64,000 nt of DNA from Melastoma dodecandrum (Eukaryota; Streptophyta; Magnoliopsida; Myrtales; Melastomataceae), in NCBI GenBank assembly GCA_029817715.1, contig JARUPY010000536.1, positions 372,001 to 436,000 of the forward strand, given 5' to 3'. A model generated the notes under the pieces. It was given only the letters and a program-made list of their open reading frames with translations, ran no database searches and was not told the origin of the DNA. A program made the translations under genes and the position numbers. Shown in pieces: positions 24,612-35,040 of the stretch; position 1 is the first letter of the stretch; each line of letters begins with the position of its first letter.

Positions 24612-25097
24612 ATGCAGGCCGACACTCTCGACGCGATCGACGCCAAGATCCTCGAGGTGATGCAGCGCGACGCCTCCTTGTCGACCGCCGAGGTCGCTGA
24701 ACAGGCCGGCTTGTCGCAGTCACCGTGCTGGCGGCGCATCCAGCGCCTGCGCGACGAGGGCTACATCCGCGCCACGGTGGCCTTGGTGGACCGGAAGCGC
24801 CTCGGTTTCGACATGCAAATCCACGCCCAGGTGAAGATGACCCGCCTCAACGACGAGGAGCGGGCGCAACTGCTGCGGACCATCGACGCCACGTCCGAGA
24901 TCGTTGAGTGTCATACGCTGTTCGGCGAAATGGATCTCTTGATCAAGGTGCTGGCCCCCGACATGAGCTGGTATCAGGAGTTCATCTTCAACACCGTCAT
25001 GAAGCTTCCCGGCGTGATCGATGTGCGCTCGACCATGACCATCTCGGAGGTGAAGAACACCACCTCGGTGCCTGTGCGCGCGCGCCAGTTCCGCTGA
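24612..25097 (+). CDS. Lrp/AsnC-family transcriptional regulator
   Basis: A 161-residue feast/famine regulator: an N-terminal winged helix (LDAIDAKILEVMQRDASLST, EVAEQAGLSQSPCWRRIQRLRDEGYI) and a C-terminal RAM (amino-acid binding) domain (QIHAQVKMTRLNDEERAQLL, ECHTLFGEMDLLIKVLAPD, GVIDVRSTMTISEVK). GGGGGGAGA precedes the ATG. It lies between an aminotransferase and a TonB receptor/peptidase block and probably senses an amino acid released by that block, by inference. Confidence 0.93.
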   Translation: MQADTLDAIDAKILEVMQRDASLSTAEVAEQAGLSQSPCWRRIQRLRDEGYIRATVALVDRKRLGFDMQIHAQVKMTRLNDEERAQLLRTIDATSEIVECHTLFGEMDLLIKVLAPDMSWYQEFIFNTVMKLPGVIDVRSTMTISEVKNTTSVPVRARQFR

Positions 25098-25266
25098 TCG
25101 CTGGCCGGTTAGAGGCCGGCATGAAACCAGGCTCGCGCCGAATTGTGCGCAACCCCGATGCTGCATTATTGATCCGCTAAGGCCTGCCTACCGCCGCCAG
25201 ATCGCATGAATATTTCTCGTTGATGACGCTAGCCTCACTTCAACGTTGGAAGGTGAGGGGGTCATC

Positions 25267-28200
25267 ATGTCAATGTGCAAGCGCGCCGCGCTGTTCGCGA
25301 CGACCACGTTGGGTGTCGCTCTAGGCGTGTTCGGCGCCGCGCCACACGCCTCGGCCCAGGAGGCGGCCGCGCCGCAGCAGGTGCAGGAGGTGGTGATCAC
25401 CGGATCGCGCATCCGTCGTGCCGCCACCGAAACTTCCGCCCCCATCGACTATATCGGCCAGCAGGACCTGGCCGACCGTGGCTTCACCAATGTCGGCGAG
25501 GCGCTGAACACCATCACCGCCAACACGCCGGCTTTCCCGGTGACGGCGAACTCCTCGGGCCCGGCAGGCTCGGGCCAAACCTATCCGAACCTGTTCAACC
25601 TGGGGCCAGGCCGGACGCTGACCCTGGTGGACGGCAGGCGCTTCGTCAGTTCCTCGACTCCGATCACGGGGACGACCAGCGGCGCGGGCAGCGCGGTGGA
25701 CACCAACCTCATTCCCATCGGCTTGCTCGACCACGTCGAGGTAGTCGAGGCCGGCGGGGCGGCGGTCTACGGCTCTGACGCCATCGCCGGCGTGGTCAAC
25801 TACGTCATGAAGAAGAACTTCACCGGGCTGGAGGTCGACGCCCAGGGCGGCGTTTCCTCGCGAGGCGATCATTCCGAGAACTCTGCGCGCGCGACCTGGG
25901 GCGCGAACTTCGGCCAGGACAAGGGCAACGTCGCGCTCGAGCTGGAATGGGCGCGGACGGATCCCTTGCTGATGAGCGACCGGGCCAAGGACATGGGCGG
26001 CATCGGCCGCTACGCCGCCGGCGTCCAGCAGATAGCCAACGCGCGCTTCTGGGAATTCAACACCACGGGCGTCATCTTTTCAACGCCGGCGCCGACGCCG
26101 GTCTGCGGCGGCGCGAACTGTTTCCTCCGCGTCGGCGGTACGCCGCAGGCCTTCTCGACCGACGGCAAGACGCTCATAAACTACAATCCCGGCCTCAACA
26201 TAAATGGTGGGACGGCGCTGACGCCGCCGTTTGCCGGCGGCGGGGACGGCTTTCCCTTGTCGAGCCTCACGGCGCTCTCGACCGGGGTCGAGCGCTACAG
26301 CGCAAACCTTTACAGCCACTATGATTTCTCTTCCCATTTGAAGCTTTCCGGTTCGTTCCTCTACGGCCATACCCGCGGCGACGATCCGGTCGGTAGCCAG
26401 GGCTTTGGCCAGACTATCTTGAACACTACGGCGTCGGGAAACGGCTACATCACCTTCACCAAGAACAATCCGTATCTGACGGCGGCCGAAATCGCGCAAC
26501 TGAGCGCCGCATCGACCACGTTCGCCAAAGGCGGGCCGCTCTTTCTCTCCAGGCAGTTCACTGATATCCTGCCCACGCGACATTTCATCTACACCGACGA
26601 CACCTATCGGGGGCAGATCGGCCTTGATGGCGACTTCAATGCCCTTGGCCGCAACTTCTATTACAGCGCTTCCTACAGCCGCGGTCAGGTGAGGAGCGTG
26701 CAGAGCGGATGGGGTGTCAACACCGCCCGCTTCAACAACGCGATCAACTCGACCAAGAACGCGGCCGGCCAGATCGTCTGTGCGATCAACGCCACCACCA
26801 TCACCGATGCGAACTGCGCGCCTATCGATCCTTTCGGCTCGGGCGTCGTCAGCGCGGCGGCCAAGGCCTATGTCGATGTGCCCATCGGCTACGTCTACAA
26901 CAACAAGGAAGACGACGTCCTCGCCACCCTCGGCGGAGACATCATCAAGCTGCCCGCCGGTGAGAGCAAGTTCAGCGTGGCCTATGAGCACCGCTCCGAA
27001 CAGGCGTCTTATACACCGTCAGAGGCCAACCAATTGGGTCTTGTGGGCTCCGGGACGACCTCCCCCGTGACGGGCGGCAGCTACGACACCAACGAGTTCT
27101 CCGGCGAAATCCTCGTACCGATCCTCAGCCCGGGCTTCAACCTGCCGCTGGCGAGGACCGTGGAGTTCAACGCCCAGGGCCGTCTGGTCGACAACTCCAT
27201 CGCCGGCGCCAACCAGGTCTGGGGGCTCGGCCTGCGCTGGGAGATCGTCAGCGGGCTGAGCTTCCGCGTCTCGCGGAGCCAGAACTTCCGCGCGCCTACG
27301 CTCTACCAACTGAACGCCCCGAGTTCGACGGCTCTTGCAGGCGGCATCTCCGATCCCTGCGACTACCGTTATATCAAGACCGGGGCGTCCCCCGCGACAC
27401 GCTACGCCAACTGTCTGGCCCTGTTCCAAGCCAACGCTCTCTACGGGACCGGGGGCATCTCCGGCGCCGCCGTCGGGTCGAGCGCGGCCACTCGCCTGGC
27501 GACCTTCCAGGACACGGCGTCGAACTACACCACGGCCTACGTTACCTCGGGCGGCAATGCCAAGCTGAAGAACGAGGTCTCCGAGACCATCACCTACGGC
27601 GCCGTGTTCCAGCCCCGCTGGGCGCCGGGCCATCTGGTGGCGACCATCGACTACATCTCGGTCACCCTGGCGAACGGCATCACACCGTTCACGCCGACCA
27701 ACTTCGCCCAGTCCTGCTTCGACTCGCCGAACGCCGCCAACGCCACCTGCGGCTACTTCACCCGCGATTCGCTGGGCAATATCGCGACCGCGCAGAGCAC
27801 CACCTACAACGCCGCCCAACTCAAGTATCAGGGCGAGACGTCCACCATCGACTACCGCTTCCCCGCCGCATGGTTGCTGCAGCGCGAGGGCTTCGGCGAC
27901 CTCGAACTTCAGGTCGACGCCACCCACAACGAGCTCCTGCGTCAGAACGTACAGGGCGCCATCACCCAGCTCGTCGGCACGATCAGCGAGCCGCGCTGGG
28001 TCGTCCGGGGCGACGTGCGCTGGACGCTCGGGCCGCTGCGCCTCACTTATGAGGCCTATTATCTGCCGAGCGCCTACGCCTCTCAGGGCGCTACCGCCGC
28101 CAACACCGCTGTCCCGGTCATCGCCGACAATCTCAAGCATTCGATCTCGGCCAGTTACGACTTTGGCCGATTCCAGCTTCGTGGCGGTATCAACAACATC

Positions 28201-28287
28201 ACCGACCAGCTGGCCTCGTATCCGTCGCTCTCCTACGGCGACTATGTGGGCCGGACCTTCTTTCTCGGCTTGAAGGCGCGCTACTGA
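25267..28287 (+). CDS. TonB-dependent outer-membrane receptor
   Basis: A 1,006-residue receptor: a signal peptide (MSMCKRAALFATTTLGVALG, cleaved after ASA), a TonB-box-like EVVITGSRI segment right behind it, a plug domain (DLADRGFTNVGEALNTITAN, VEVVEAGGAAVYGSDAIAGVVNYVMKK) and a beta-barrel ending in a terminal tyrosine (FFLGLKARY). The start was set at the ATG after GGTGAGGGGG. The size and RRAATETSAPID region match the large receptors of Caulobacterales and Sphingomonadales used for peptides or oligosaccharides. Adjacent secreted peptidases argue for peptide uptake. Confidence 0.94.
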   Translation: MSMCKRAALFATTTLGVALGVFGAAPHASAQEAAAPQQVQEVVITGSRIRRAATETSAPIDYIGQQDLADRGFTNVGEALNTITANTPAFPVTANSSGPAGSGQTYPNLFNLGPGRTLTLVDGRRFVSSSTPITGTTSGAGSAVDTNLIPIGLLDHVEVVEAGGAAVYGSDAIAGVVNYVMKKNFTGLEVDAQGGVSSRGDHSENSARATWGANFGQDKGNVALELEWARTDPLLMSDRAKDMGGIGRYAAGVQQIANARFWEFNTTGVIFSTPAPTPVCGGANCFLRVGGTPQAFSTDGKTLINYNPGLNINGGTALTPPFAGGGDGFPLSSLTALSTGVERYSANLYSHYDFSSHLKLSGSFLYGHTRGDDPVGSQGFGQTILNTTASGNGYITFTKNNPYLTAAEIAQLSAASTTFAKGGPLFLSRQFTDILPTRHFIYTDDTYRGQIGLDGDFNALGRNFYYSASYSRGQVRSVQSGWGVNTARFNNAINSTKNAAGQIVCAINATTITDANCAPIDPFGSGVVSAAAKAYVDVPIGYVYNNKEDDVLATLGGDIIKLPAGESKFSVAYEHRSEQASYTPSEANQLGLVGSGTTSPVTGGSYDTNEFSGEILVPILSPGFNLPLARTVEFNAQGRLVDNSIAGANQVWGLGLRWEIVSGLSFRVSRSQNFRAPTLYQLNAPSSTALAGGISDPCDYRYIKTGASPATRYANCLALFQANALYGTGGISGAAVGSSAATRLATFQDTASNYTTAYVTSGGNAKLKNEVSETITYGAVFQPRWAPGHLVATIDYISVTLANGITPFTPTNFAQSCFDSPNAANATCGYFTRDSLGNIATAQSTTYNAAQLKYQGETSTIDYRFPAAWLLQREGFGDLELQVDATHNELLRQNVQGAITQLVGTISEPRWVVRGDVRWTLGPLRLTYEAYYLPSAYASQGATAANTAVPVIADNLKHSISASYDFGRFQLRGGINNITDQLASYPSLSYGDYVGRTFFLGLKARY

Positions 28288-28902
28288 GGGTGGGATGGGA
28301 GGAAGTGGGGCGTAGCGCGCGATGATCGCAAGGTCAGGGGTGATGCGCGGAGGGCTGCTCGGCCTCGCTTCCGCTGCGCTGGCGCCGCCGCCGGCGGATC
28401 AGGTCTCGATCCAGCACTCACGTCAGGTGATCCCGCCCGTGGTGGCGCGCACGGTTCGCCCGTCGCGGTTCGACAGGAAGGAGGTCGGCGGCGCATCCAC
28501 CTGTTTCAGCGGAAGCGCCTCTGAGGCGTCATTCGCCCCGATTGGCCGCGCCGTTGTAACGCTGGGTTTGAATGCCCACGACCACCAGGGGCAGACGAAC
28601 CAAGGTCTCGCCGGCGGCAGTGTCCGGGGCGCTGAGCGTCATGCCGGTGTCGGCATAGTCGACGTGGCCGTCGAAGAGGTGGGGTTTCAGCGTGACATCC
28701 TCGAACTTGCGGCCCCTCGGCTTCGGCCCTTCAGAGGGCCTGAGCGCTGCCGCCCGGCGATAGCGCCGACGCCCTGGCGGAGGGCGCGCAAGCCCCGGCG
28801 TCTCGGACGGAGCCTGCGTCTGTTGAGGATGTGAAGTGAGGAGAGCTTTCCCCGCCCGCGGGTCCAAGGAGCGGCACGCGAGCGGCTTGAAAACTCGGCG
28901 CG
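28288..28902. other. Gene-poor gap between the TonB receptor and M28 genes
   Basis: No convincing gene. On the minus strand about 28560-28740 reads KFEDVTLKPHLFDGHVDYAD and ETLVRLPLVVVGIQTQRYN before a stop, with a protein-like composition but no start and no family that I recognise. It may be the C-terminal end of a lost gene. Confidence 0.4.
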
Positions 28903-30318
28903 TCAGGGTCGTCCCACGGGCGGCGCGGCGGCGGCGACCGCCCGGAAGTCCACATCGGTATCGACCGCCAGATAGGCGAAGGCCGCCCAGGCGGCGACCG
29001 CCTTGTCCATCCGGTGCGGATCGGCCTTGTCGAGCGTGTCGTCGGGTGTGTGGTGCCAGTCGAAATAGTGGGTTCCGTCCTGGGCCAGCTGCGCAAGGGG
29101 CACGCCCGCCAGGTCCGCGAGGTCCGCGCCGCCGTCCCGGACAGGCCCGCGGTCCAGGTAGATCGCGAGCGGAGCCATGGCGCTGGCCAGAGCCTTCCCG
29201 TAGGGGCTTGAGGCGGCGCCCGGGGGAAGGGCGATCTTGTAGGGCGGCTCGGCGCCGAAGTCGCATTCCGAAGCGATGACGTGGCGGGCCTGCTCTGCGG
29301 CCGGGTGGGCCCTGGCGAAGGCTGCGTTGGCGAAGTTGGACTCCTCGGCGCCGAACAGGGCGAGACGCAGCGTGCGGCGAGGCCGCTCGGGAAGGTCGGC
29401 GATCAGCTTCGCGGCGGCGGTGGTGATGGCGACGCCGGCGCCGTCGTCGATGGCTCCCGTGCCGAGGTCCCAGCTGTCGAGGTGTCCGCCGATCAGAACG
29501 ACTTCGTCCGGCTTCTCGCGGCCCGGAATATCGCCCACGACGGTGTCAGCCGTTTCGCCCTTCACAATTGTCGGAGTGGATACAAGGCGAACGCGTACCG
29601 GCTTGCCGAGGGCGACGAGACGGTCGAGCTGCTCGGCGTCAGGCACGGCGAGCGCCACGGCGGGTATGCCCGGCGAGATCGACCCACCCGTGTGCGGCGC
29701 GCGTGCGTCGCCCGTGGCCAGCGACCGGATCATGTAGGCGATCGCGCCGCGCCGGGCGGCCTCCCTGGGGCCGAAGGTGCGCATGGCGTTGATCGCGCCG
29801 TATCCGGAGCCGTCCTGAGCGCGGGCCATGGGCTGGGTCACGACTGCGATCTTGCCGGCGAGCGATCCGGGAGGCTGGGCTAGGAGGTCGGCATAGGTGT
29901 GGAAGAGGGCGATCTCGGCCTCGACGCCTTCAGGCGGCGTCGCCGATGAGTCGCCGAGTGCGGTCACCAGGAGTCGTTGGGGCGAGGGCGACACCACGGA
30001 CGCCCGTTCCTCGCCGCGGGTCCAGCCGCCTACGGGGAAGCTTTCGATGTGCACGTTCTGAAAGCCCAAGGCCTTGAGCCGGGCGACGGCCCATCGGGCC
30101 GCGCGATGCTCCGCCTCCGAGCCCGCCAGCCGCGGGCCGATCTCGGTCGTGAGCGAGGCGAGCATCGGATAGGCGATGGAGCCCTGCAGGGCTTTGTCAC
30201 GGAGTTCGGCAGCGGTCCTCCCAGCCTTCGCCCAATCAGTCTGGGCGTGCGCGGCGCCGACCATGGCCAGAGTGGCCAGCGCAACGGCCGTCGCCCGCCC
30301 GATCATCCGTTCGCCCAT
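28903..30318 (-). CDS. Secreted M28-family zinc aminopeptidase
   Basis: A 471-residue exported metallopeptidase (signal peptide MIGRATAVALATLAMVGAAHAQ). The N-terminal part holds a PA-like insert (about 120-250), and the C-terminal M28 domain carries the zinc ligands: VLIGGHLDSWDLGTGAIDDGAGV (His, Asp), LFGAEESNF (Glu, Glu), ASECDFG (Asp) and YFDWHHTPDDT (His). It is related to plasma glutamate carboxypeptidase-like enzymes. The start follows CAGGAGACCAAG. It is downstream of the HExxH peptidase gene at 30386, on the same strand, and likely helps digest imported or periplasmic peptides. Confidence 0.92.
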   Translation of the reverse strand: MGERMIGRATAVALATLAMVGAAHAQTDWAKAGRTAAELRDKALQGSIAYPMLASLTTEIGPRLAGSEAEHRAARWAVARLKALGFQNVHIESFPVGGWTRGEERASVVSPSPQRLLVTALGDSSATPPEGVEAEIALFHTYADLLAQPPGSLAGKIAVVTQPMARAQDGSGYGAINAMRTFGPREAARRGAIAYMIRSLATGDARAPHTGGSISPGIPAVALAVPDAEQLDRLVALGKPVRVRLVSTPTIVKGETADTVVGDIPGREKPDEVVLIGGHLDSWDLGTGAIDDGAGVAITTAAAKLIADLPERPRRTLRLALFGAEESNFANAAFARAHPAAEQARHVIASECDFGAEPPYKIALPPGAASSPYGKALASAMAPLAIYLDRGPVRDGGADLADLAGVPLAQLAQDGTHYFDWHHTPDDTLDKADPHRMDKAVAAWAAFAYLAVDTDVDFRAVAAAAPPVGRP

Positions 30319-30385
30319 CTTGGTCTCCTGTTCATTCGGGTCTCCACCCAGCGCCAAACGCGACGTTTTCAGCGACACTCGGGCG

Positions 30386-31909
30386 TCAGGGCCTCCAGGC
30401 GGCCCGGCAGGCCGCGAGGGCCGCGCCGGGTTTCGCTCGCCAGAGGGTCGCGACGACATCGTTTCCGCCGTCGTCCTTGAGGGTCTCCTCATAGCTCTCG
30501 ACGCACGGTCCATAGACGTCAGAGTCGACGTGCAGCGCAGCCGTGCCATCGACGTTGATCGCTCTCCATTCCGCGACAGCCTGCGGCCCAAGTTCCGCAG
30601 ACAAGGCGTTCTCCCAAACTTCGTCAGTGATAGGTCTACCCCGGAGACGGTCGGCGAAGAGTGGACGAAGGACGTCCATAAGAGTTCGCCTGCCGCCGGC
30701 GTGAAGCTGGATCTGCTTGTCGAGCTGGGCGAAATAGAGCGCCCCGCGCATGTATGGCAGGCCGCGCGCCCGTTCGTCCGCAAAGCCGAGCGGCTGGATA
30801 CGGGCGGCCGACCAGCTTCGCGCCTTGTTGGTCGCGTAGCCGCGAGCGATGAAATTGATATCGTAGAGATATTCGTCGACCGAGGTGAGCCCGGCGTGAA
30901 AGGGCAGGGTGGTTGTGAAATGGACGTTCAGGCCCTCTGAGAACCAGGTTCCGTTCGGACCGCCGTAAGCGCCGGTCCAAGAGTGAGCCACCTCATGGAA
31001 GATGATGGTGTGCGTGGGCTGAGGGTCGGTCTTGCCGACCTTGGCGCGCGACAACATGAAGGACGGCCCGGTGGAGGTTCCGCTGGAATAGGGCGGCGCG
31101 TCGAGAATGCGCATGAAGGCGCGGTACGGCGGGGGGTTGGGGTTGTAGCCATAGGCCTTGACCATCACCGCGTAGGCGTCGGACGTCCATTTCAGACTGG
31201 CGGGACCGTCCCACGGCGGATCGCCGAGAAGATAGGCGCTGAAGTTGCGCGGAGGGTCGCGGCGAATTTCGGCGGGGCCCGCGAAGTACCAGCCTTCGAC
31301 GAGGTTGGACGGCGGCCCGTCCAGGGTGAAGTCGCCGTCGCCGAAGGTGGTCGCCGCGATCGATCCTGAGGGCAGGTCAACCAGGTTCCAATGAACCTTG
31401 GATTGCGCGGACTTCAGATTTTCAGGGAGCAGCAGAAACCCGCCGCCCCCGCCGGCAAGACCGCCGCCGGTCGGACGCAGATCGTAAGGGGGGCCGTTTG
31501 GTCCGCCCGGAGGGCGTACCAGCGTCGTGTAGGTTACGGTGAGCGGGGATTTGATCGGACGTGTCGTCCGGAACCGCCTGTAGTACGGGAAGCCGCTCTT
31601 GGTTGCCTCGTCGTCCGTCGTCGCCAAAGGAACCTCACCCTCCGCGTCGGAGACCTCCAGGCCGATGATCCGGTCGGCGACCTTGTCCACCCTCTTGTAG
31701 ACGATGGCGACCTTGAAGGTCAGCGGCGTCCCATCGGTGGTTTCGGCGCCGGTTAGGACCTGACGGACTTCGATGCCGCTGACCTGATGATCCGCGCCGA
31801 TCACGGGCTTGAGCGTCATGGCGAAGCCTGGCTCCGCCGCGGCTGGCCGGGCGGCCCCGCCGGTGAGAACGGTCAAAGCCAAGGCGGCGACAGCAAATTT
31901 CATGGTCAT
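30386..31909 (-). CDS. Secreted M61-like HExxH peptidase A
   Basis: A 507-residue exported gluzincin-type metallopeptidase. Signal peptide MKFAVAALALTVLTGGAARPAAA. The zinc site is HTIIFHEVAHSWTG with the third ligand Glu downstream in NGTWFSEGLNVH, as in M1/M61 enzymes. An N-terminal beta domain (about 30-200) precedes it. It shares layout with the next gene upstream (31984-33708) but is clearly divergent and lacks that protein's C-terminal PDZ-like part, so they are ancient paralogues rather than a recent duplication. ATG at 31903 is an alternative start. Confidence 0.85.
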   Translation of the reverse strand: MTMKFAVAALALTVLTGGAARPAAAEPGFAMTLKPVIGADHQVSGIEVRQVLTGAETTDGTPLTFKVAIVYKRVDKVADRIIGLEVSDAEGEVPLATTDDEATKSGFPYYRRFRTTRPIKSPLTVTYTTLVRPPGGPNGPPYDLRPTGGGLAGGGGGFLLLPENLKSAQSKVHWNLVDLPSGSIAATTFGDGDFTLDGPPSNLVEGWYFAGPAEIRRDPPRNFSAYLLGDPPWDGPASLKWTSDAYAVMVKAYGYNPNPPPYRAFMRILDAPPYSSGTSTGPSFMLSRAKVGKTDPQPTHTIIFHEVAHSWTGAYGGPNGTWFSEGLNVHFTTTLPFHAGLTSVDEYLYDINFIARGYATNKARSWSAARIQPLGFADERARGLPYMRGALYFAQLDKQIQLHAGGRRTLMDVLRPLFADRLRGRPITDEVWENALSAELGPQAVAEWRAINVDGTAALHVDSDVYGPCVESYEETLKDDGGNDVVATLWRAKPGAALAACRAAWRP

Positions 31910-31983
31910 TCCGTTCTCGCTTGACCGGGCCGTGCGATGACGTTGCGCGCCGAGACTTCGCTCGCCAGGCCGCACCCAGTAAT

Positions 31984-33708
31984 CTAGATGTTGCAGGCGC
32001 CGATGGGGGCGGCCGTTCGAACCCAGGTGAAGCCCGGTACTCCTTGAGGGGACCAGGGATTGAAGGTCGCTTCGATCTGGCCTCCCGCCCGCCGGACCCG
32101 AAGGGTAAGCGGTCGCCCGGCGTCTTCCTGCCGGCCTTCGAGGCCCTCAGGGTTGAGGATCGCATCGCCGTCCTTGAGCCCGGCCCGGGCCGGTGCGGAT
32201 TGCGGATCCAGGCGGGCGATGCGCCGTTCGCCGGCTATCGTCTGGGGCGAAAAGCCCAACGCAAAGCGATGATAGGTCATGGGCTCGCGCTGGAAACAGG
32301 GGCCTAGCAGGTCCGAGGGGAGATCGAGCGGCCGGCCGGCCATCATGGCCTCGAAGTCGTCGACGCCGGCCTGACCGAGAGCGTCGCGCACCAGCGAGAC
32401 CCACAGCGCCTCATCGACCAGCTTGTGTGAACGCTGGGCCGCCACCATCGCCTTGACGAGCTCGTCCACGCGACGGCGGCCGCCGGATGCGGCGCGGAGC
32501 TTGGCGTCCACCGCGGCGAAATAGAGCGGGCCGCGCTGATAGGACACGACTTCGGCGTCGTGCTCCTTGAAAAAGCGCTGGGTGACCTCGGCGTTCGAAA
32601 GATTGCTCAGGGGGTTGAGGTAGTAACCCGCCGCCAGCTTGTTCATGACCGCCAGATACCGATCGATCGGGATAAGGCCCGCCCGATACGGAAGCACTGC
32701 GGTATAGTAGACGTCTGCGCCTTCGGAGTACCATTGGCTGCCCGTTCCGGCTTCGGTGAGCTCGCCCACGAAGTTGTGGCCCGCCTCGTGGGCCATGAGT
32801 TCGCGGACGCCGACCTGGTCGCGCTGCTCGCCCGCCACGTCGCCGAAGATGAAGGAGTGGTGAGAACCGCCGCCGCCGCCCTGGAACCGCTCCGTGGTGC
32901 GCATGAAAACCCGGAACGGCTGGTCCGATCCTCCCCAGAAATGCGTGTAGTAGTCATAGACCTTGTGCGTCCACGCCGCCGCGCCGAGGAGGTCCCATGC
33001 GGGCTCGGTCAACCAGTAGACGACGAACGGGCCTTTTCCGCTCTCCGGCGCGCTCCGCAACGGCCCCAGCATGAAGAGGCTTTCCGCGAAGGTCTCTCGT
33101 GGCGCGTCGGTGGTGATCTGCGGCCCGTCGCCGAGGCTCGTGGCGACGCGCGCGCCCGGCCCAAGCTCGTGCAGATCCCATTGCAGATGCGTTTCCGCGG
33201 GCAGTTCCGGCGGAAGCGCGAGCAGCATGGAGAGCGTGCCTTCCAGACCGCTCCCTTCGGCCCGCACATCGATCAAGGGGCCGGGCCGCGTGGTCGACGT
33301 GATGACGCGCGGCTCCGCCCGATACCGCACCACCACCTCGCCAACCGTCGCACGCGTCGTTGTCCAGGTGCGATCCTGCTTGAAGTTCGAAGGGTCGGCA
33401 GGATCGTCGACAAGGGCGAGCGGAAGCGAGCCGTTCGCATCGCGGGCGAAGAGGGCGGAGGGATCATGCAGCGCCGACGGCTCGTTCACCCTGACGATCG
33501 GCATGCGCAGGAGGACCTCTCCAGCTTTGAGACCCGGCTTGCCGATCATCTCTTCGATGTCGATCGCCTCGACGTGGGCGTTGGCCACCCGCGGCGTGAT
33601 CCGCAGATCGAGCTCCGAGCCAGGCTTGGCAGGCGCCGACATGACTTCGGCGCCGGACGCCGGCAGGCAGGCGGCGAAGGAAGTCAGCAGCAGCGCGATG
33701 GGACGCAT
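31984..33708 (-). CDS. Secreted M61-like HExxH peptidase B with PDZ-like C-terminus
   Basis: A 574-residue exported metallopeptidase (signal peptide MRPIALLLTSFAACLPASG). The zinc site is ELMAHEAGHNFVGE with the third Glu in SQWYSEGADVYYTA. The C-terminal 90 residues (GERRIARLDPQSAPARAGLKDGDAIL...) look like a PDZ domain, usual in M61 glycyl aminopeptidases. The N-terminal segment DLRITPRVANAHVEAIDIEEMIGKP is echoed in a truncated copy at 35041-35290. It is the first gene of the minus-strand peptidase run and diverges from the MBL gene. Confidence 0.87.
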   Translation of the reverse strand: MRPIALLLTSFAACLPASGAEVMSAPAKPGSELDLRITPRVANAHVEAIDIEEMIGKPGLKAGEVLLRMPIVRVNEPSALHDPSALFARDANGSLPLALVDDPADPSNFKQDRTWTTTRATVGEVVVRYRAEPRVITSTTRPGPLIDVRAEGSGLEGTLSMLLALPPELPAETHLQWDLHELGPGARVATSLGDGPQITTDAPRETFAESLFMLGPLRSAPESGKGPFVVYWLTEPAWDLLGAAAWTHKVYDYYTHFWGGSDQPFRVFMRTTERFQGGGGGSHHSFIFGDVAGEQRDQVGVRELMAHEAGHNFVGELTEAGTGSQWYSEGADVYYTAVLPYRAGLIPIDRYLAVMNKLAAGYYLNPLSNLSNAEVTQRFFKEHDAEVVSYQRGPLYFAAVDAKLRAASGGRRRVDELVKAMVAAQRSHKLVDEALWVSLVRDALGQAGVDDFEAMMAGRPLDLPSDLLGPCFQREPMTYHRFALGFSPQTIAGERRIARLDPQSAPARAGLKDGDAILNPEGLEGRQEDAGRPLTLRVRRAGGQIEATFNPWSPQGVPGFTWVRTAAPIGACNI

Positions 33709-34089
33709 GATCGGCTCGCAAGGGCGACGCCCTTAGAGTGGACCGCGTGTCCGGAATTTCATTGCTTTGTCGGCGGAAATACGCGCCCCGCCGCAAGATC
33801 TATGCAAGCTCGCGGCATCGCGCTCCGATAAAGGAGGGCGGGCGCGTGCGGTCGGCGCAGGCGTAGCCAAAGGCCTCCGCCTGGAGGATTCACTCCAGCT
33901 CAGCGGCGTGCGGCGCATTGGCGAGGCCGGATCACCGGTGGCCAGCGCATGAAATAGACCGGCGAGGCGCATAGCGACGATCAGATCGAAACACATTCGC
34001 CGCGCTTACGGCTCATGGTGGCGGGAGACCGATGGACGGGCGCCGGCAAGGCGCAGATGGGGTTGGTGGATGTGGAAGGATAAGGTTCT
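33709..34089. other. Divergent promoter region, no gene seen
   Basis: Separates the M61-like gene B from the MBL-fold gene. No frame looks coding and no clear operator palindrome was found. Confidence 0.5.
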
Positions 34090-35016
34090 ATGAGCGCCCG
34101 TTCCGATAGCTTGACCCGCTTCAGCCGTCGAAGCCTCTTGGCCGCAGGGGCGGCGTCCTTGGCGGCGTCGGCCTTCGCTCAGGAGAAGCGCTCGCGCCTG
34201 ATCCTGCTCGGCACCGGCGGGGGACCGAAGCCCAAGCCCAACCGCTCGGCGCCCGCCAACGCGATCATCGTCGACGGTCAGGTCTATGTGATCGACTGCG
34301 GCGACGGGGTGGCGAGGCAGATGGTGCTGGCGGGGGCGCCGCTGGACGCCCTGCGCGCCGTGTTCCTGACCCATCAACACTCCGACCACAACGCTGATTA
34401 CGGCAACCTGCTGCTGCTGGCGGACCTTGCGAAGCCGGTGGACACCTATGGTCCACCGCCGCTGGCGGCGATGACCCGCCTGTTCTTCGAGATGAACGCC
34501 TACGACATCCAGACGCGCATGGCCGACGAGGGCCGGCCCGACCCTTCGAAGCTGGTTGTTCCCCACGAGATCACGACCGACGGACTGGTGATGCAGGACG
34601 AGCGCGTGAGGGTCACCTGCGCCCGGGTGAAGCATCCGCCCGTTGAGCCCGCCTTCGCCTTCCGGTTCGACTGCCCGGATCGTTCGATCGTGTTCAGCGG
34701 CGATACCGCGCCGTCCGACGCGCTGGTGAAGCTCGCCAAGAACGCCGACGTGCTGGTGCATGAGGTGATGTACCTGCCGGCCATAGACAGGATCGCCACC
34801 GGCGAGATTCGCGCGAAACTGAAGGCGCACCTCCTGGCCTCCCATACGCCGGCCGAGGAGGTCGGCCGCATCGCCACGGAGGCGGGCGTGAAGACCCTCG
34901 TCCTGTCGCACTTCGTGCCCGGCGGCCCGGGCATCGCCGACGAGGCTTGGCTGGCGGCTGTGCGCCCCCATTTCTCCGGCCGGATCGTCGTGGGGCGCGA
35001 CCTCATGGAATTGTAG
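34090..35016 (+). CDS. MBL-fold metallo-hydrolase, exported
   Basis: A 308-residue metallo-beta-lactamase-fold hydrolase. The N-terminus has a Tat-like signal (RFSRRSLLAAGAASLAASAFA). The metal motif is THQHSDHNADYGN (HxHxDH), followed by CARVKHPPVEPAFAFRF, VFSGDTAPSD and SHFVPGGPG, as in RNase Z/arylsulfatase-like MBL proteins. The precise reaction is not evident. It sits beside the peptidases. Directly after its stop lies a truncated M61-like N-terminus. Confidence 0.9.
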   Translation: MSARSDSLTRFSRRSLLAAGAASLAASAFAQEKRSRLILLGTGGGPKPKPNRSAPANAIIVDGQVYVIDCGDGVARQMVLAGAPLDALRAVFLTHQHSDHNADYGNLLLLADLAKPVDTYGPPPLAAMTRLFFEMNAYDIQTRMADEGRPDPSKLVVPHEITTDGLVMQDERVRVTCARVKHPPVEPAFAFRFDCPDRSIVFSGDTAPSDALVKLAKNADVLVHEVMYLPAIDRIATGEIRAKLKAHLLASHTPAEEVGRIATEAGVKTLVLSHFVPGGPGIADEAWLAAVRPHFSGRIVVGRDLMEL

Positions 35017-35040
35017 CCGCCAAGGGGCGCCATCGCGGAT

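Noticed and set aside
25321..28140. Several long minus-strand frames opposite the TonB receptor
   Set aside because: They mirror codon-position bias of the receptor gene, have no ribosome sites and no recognisable domains.
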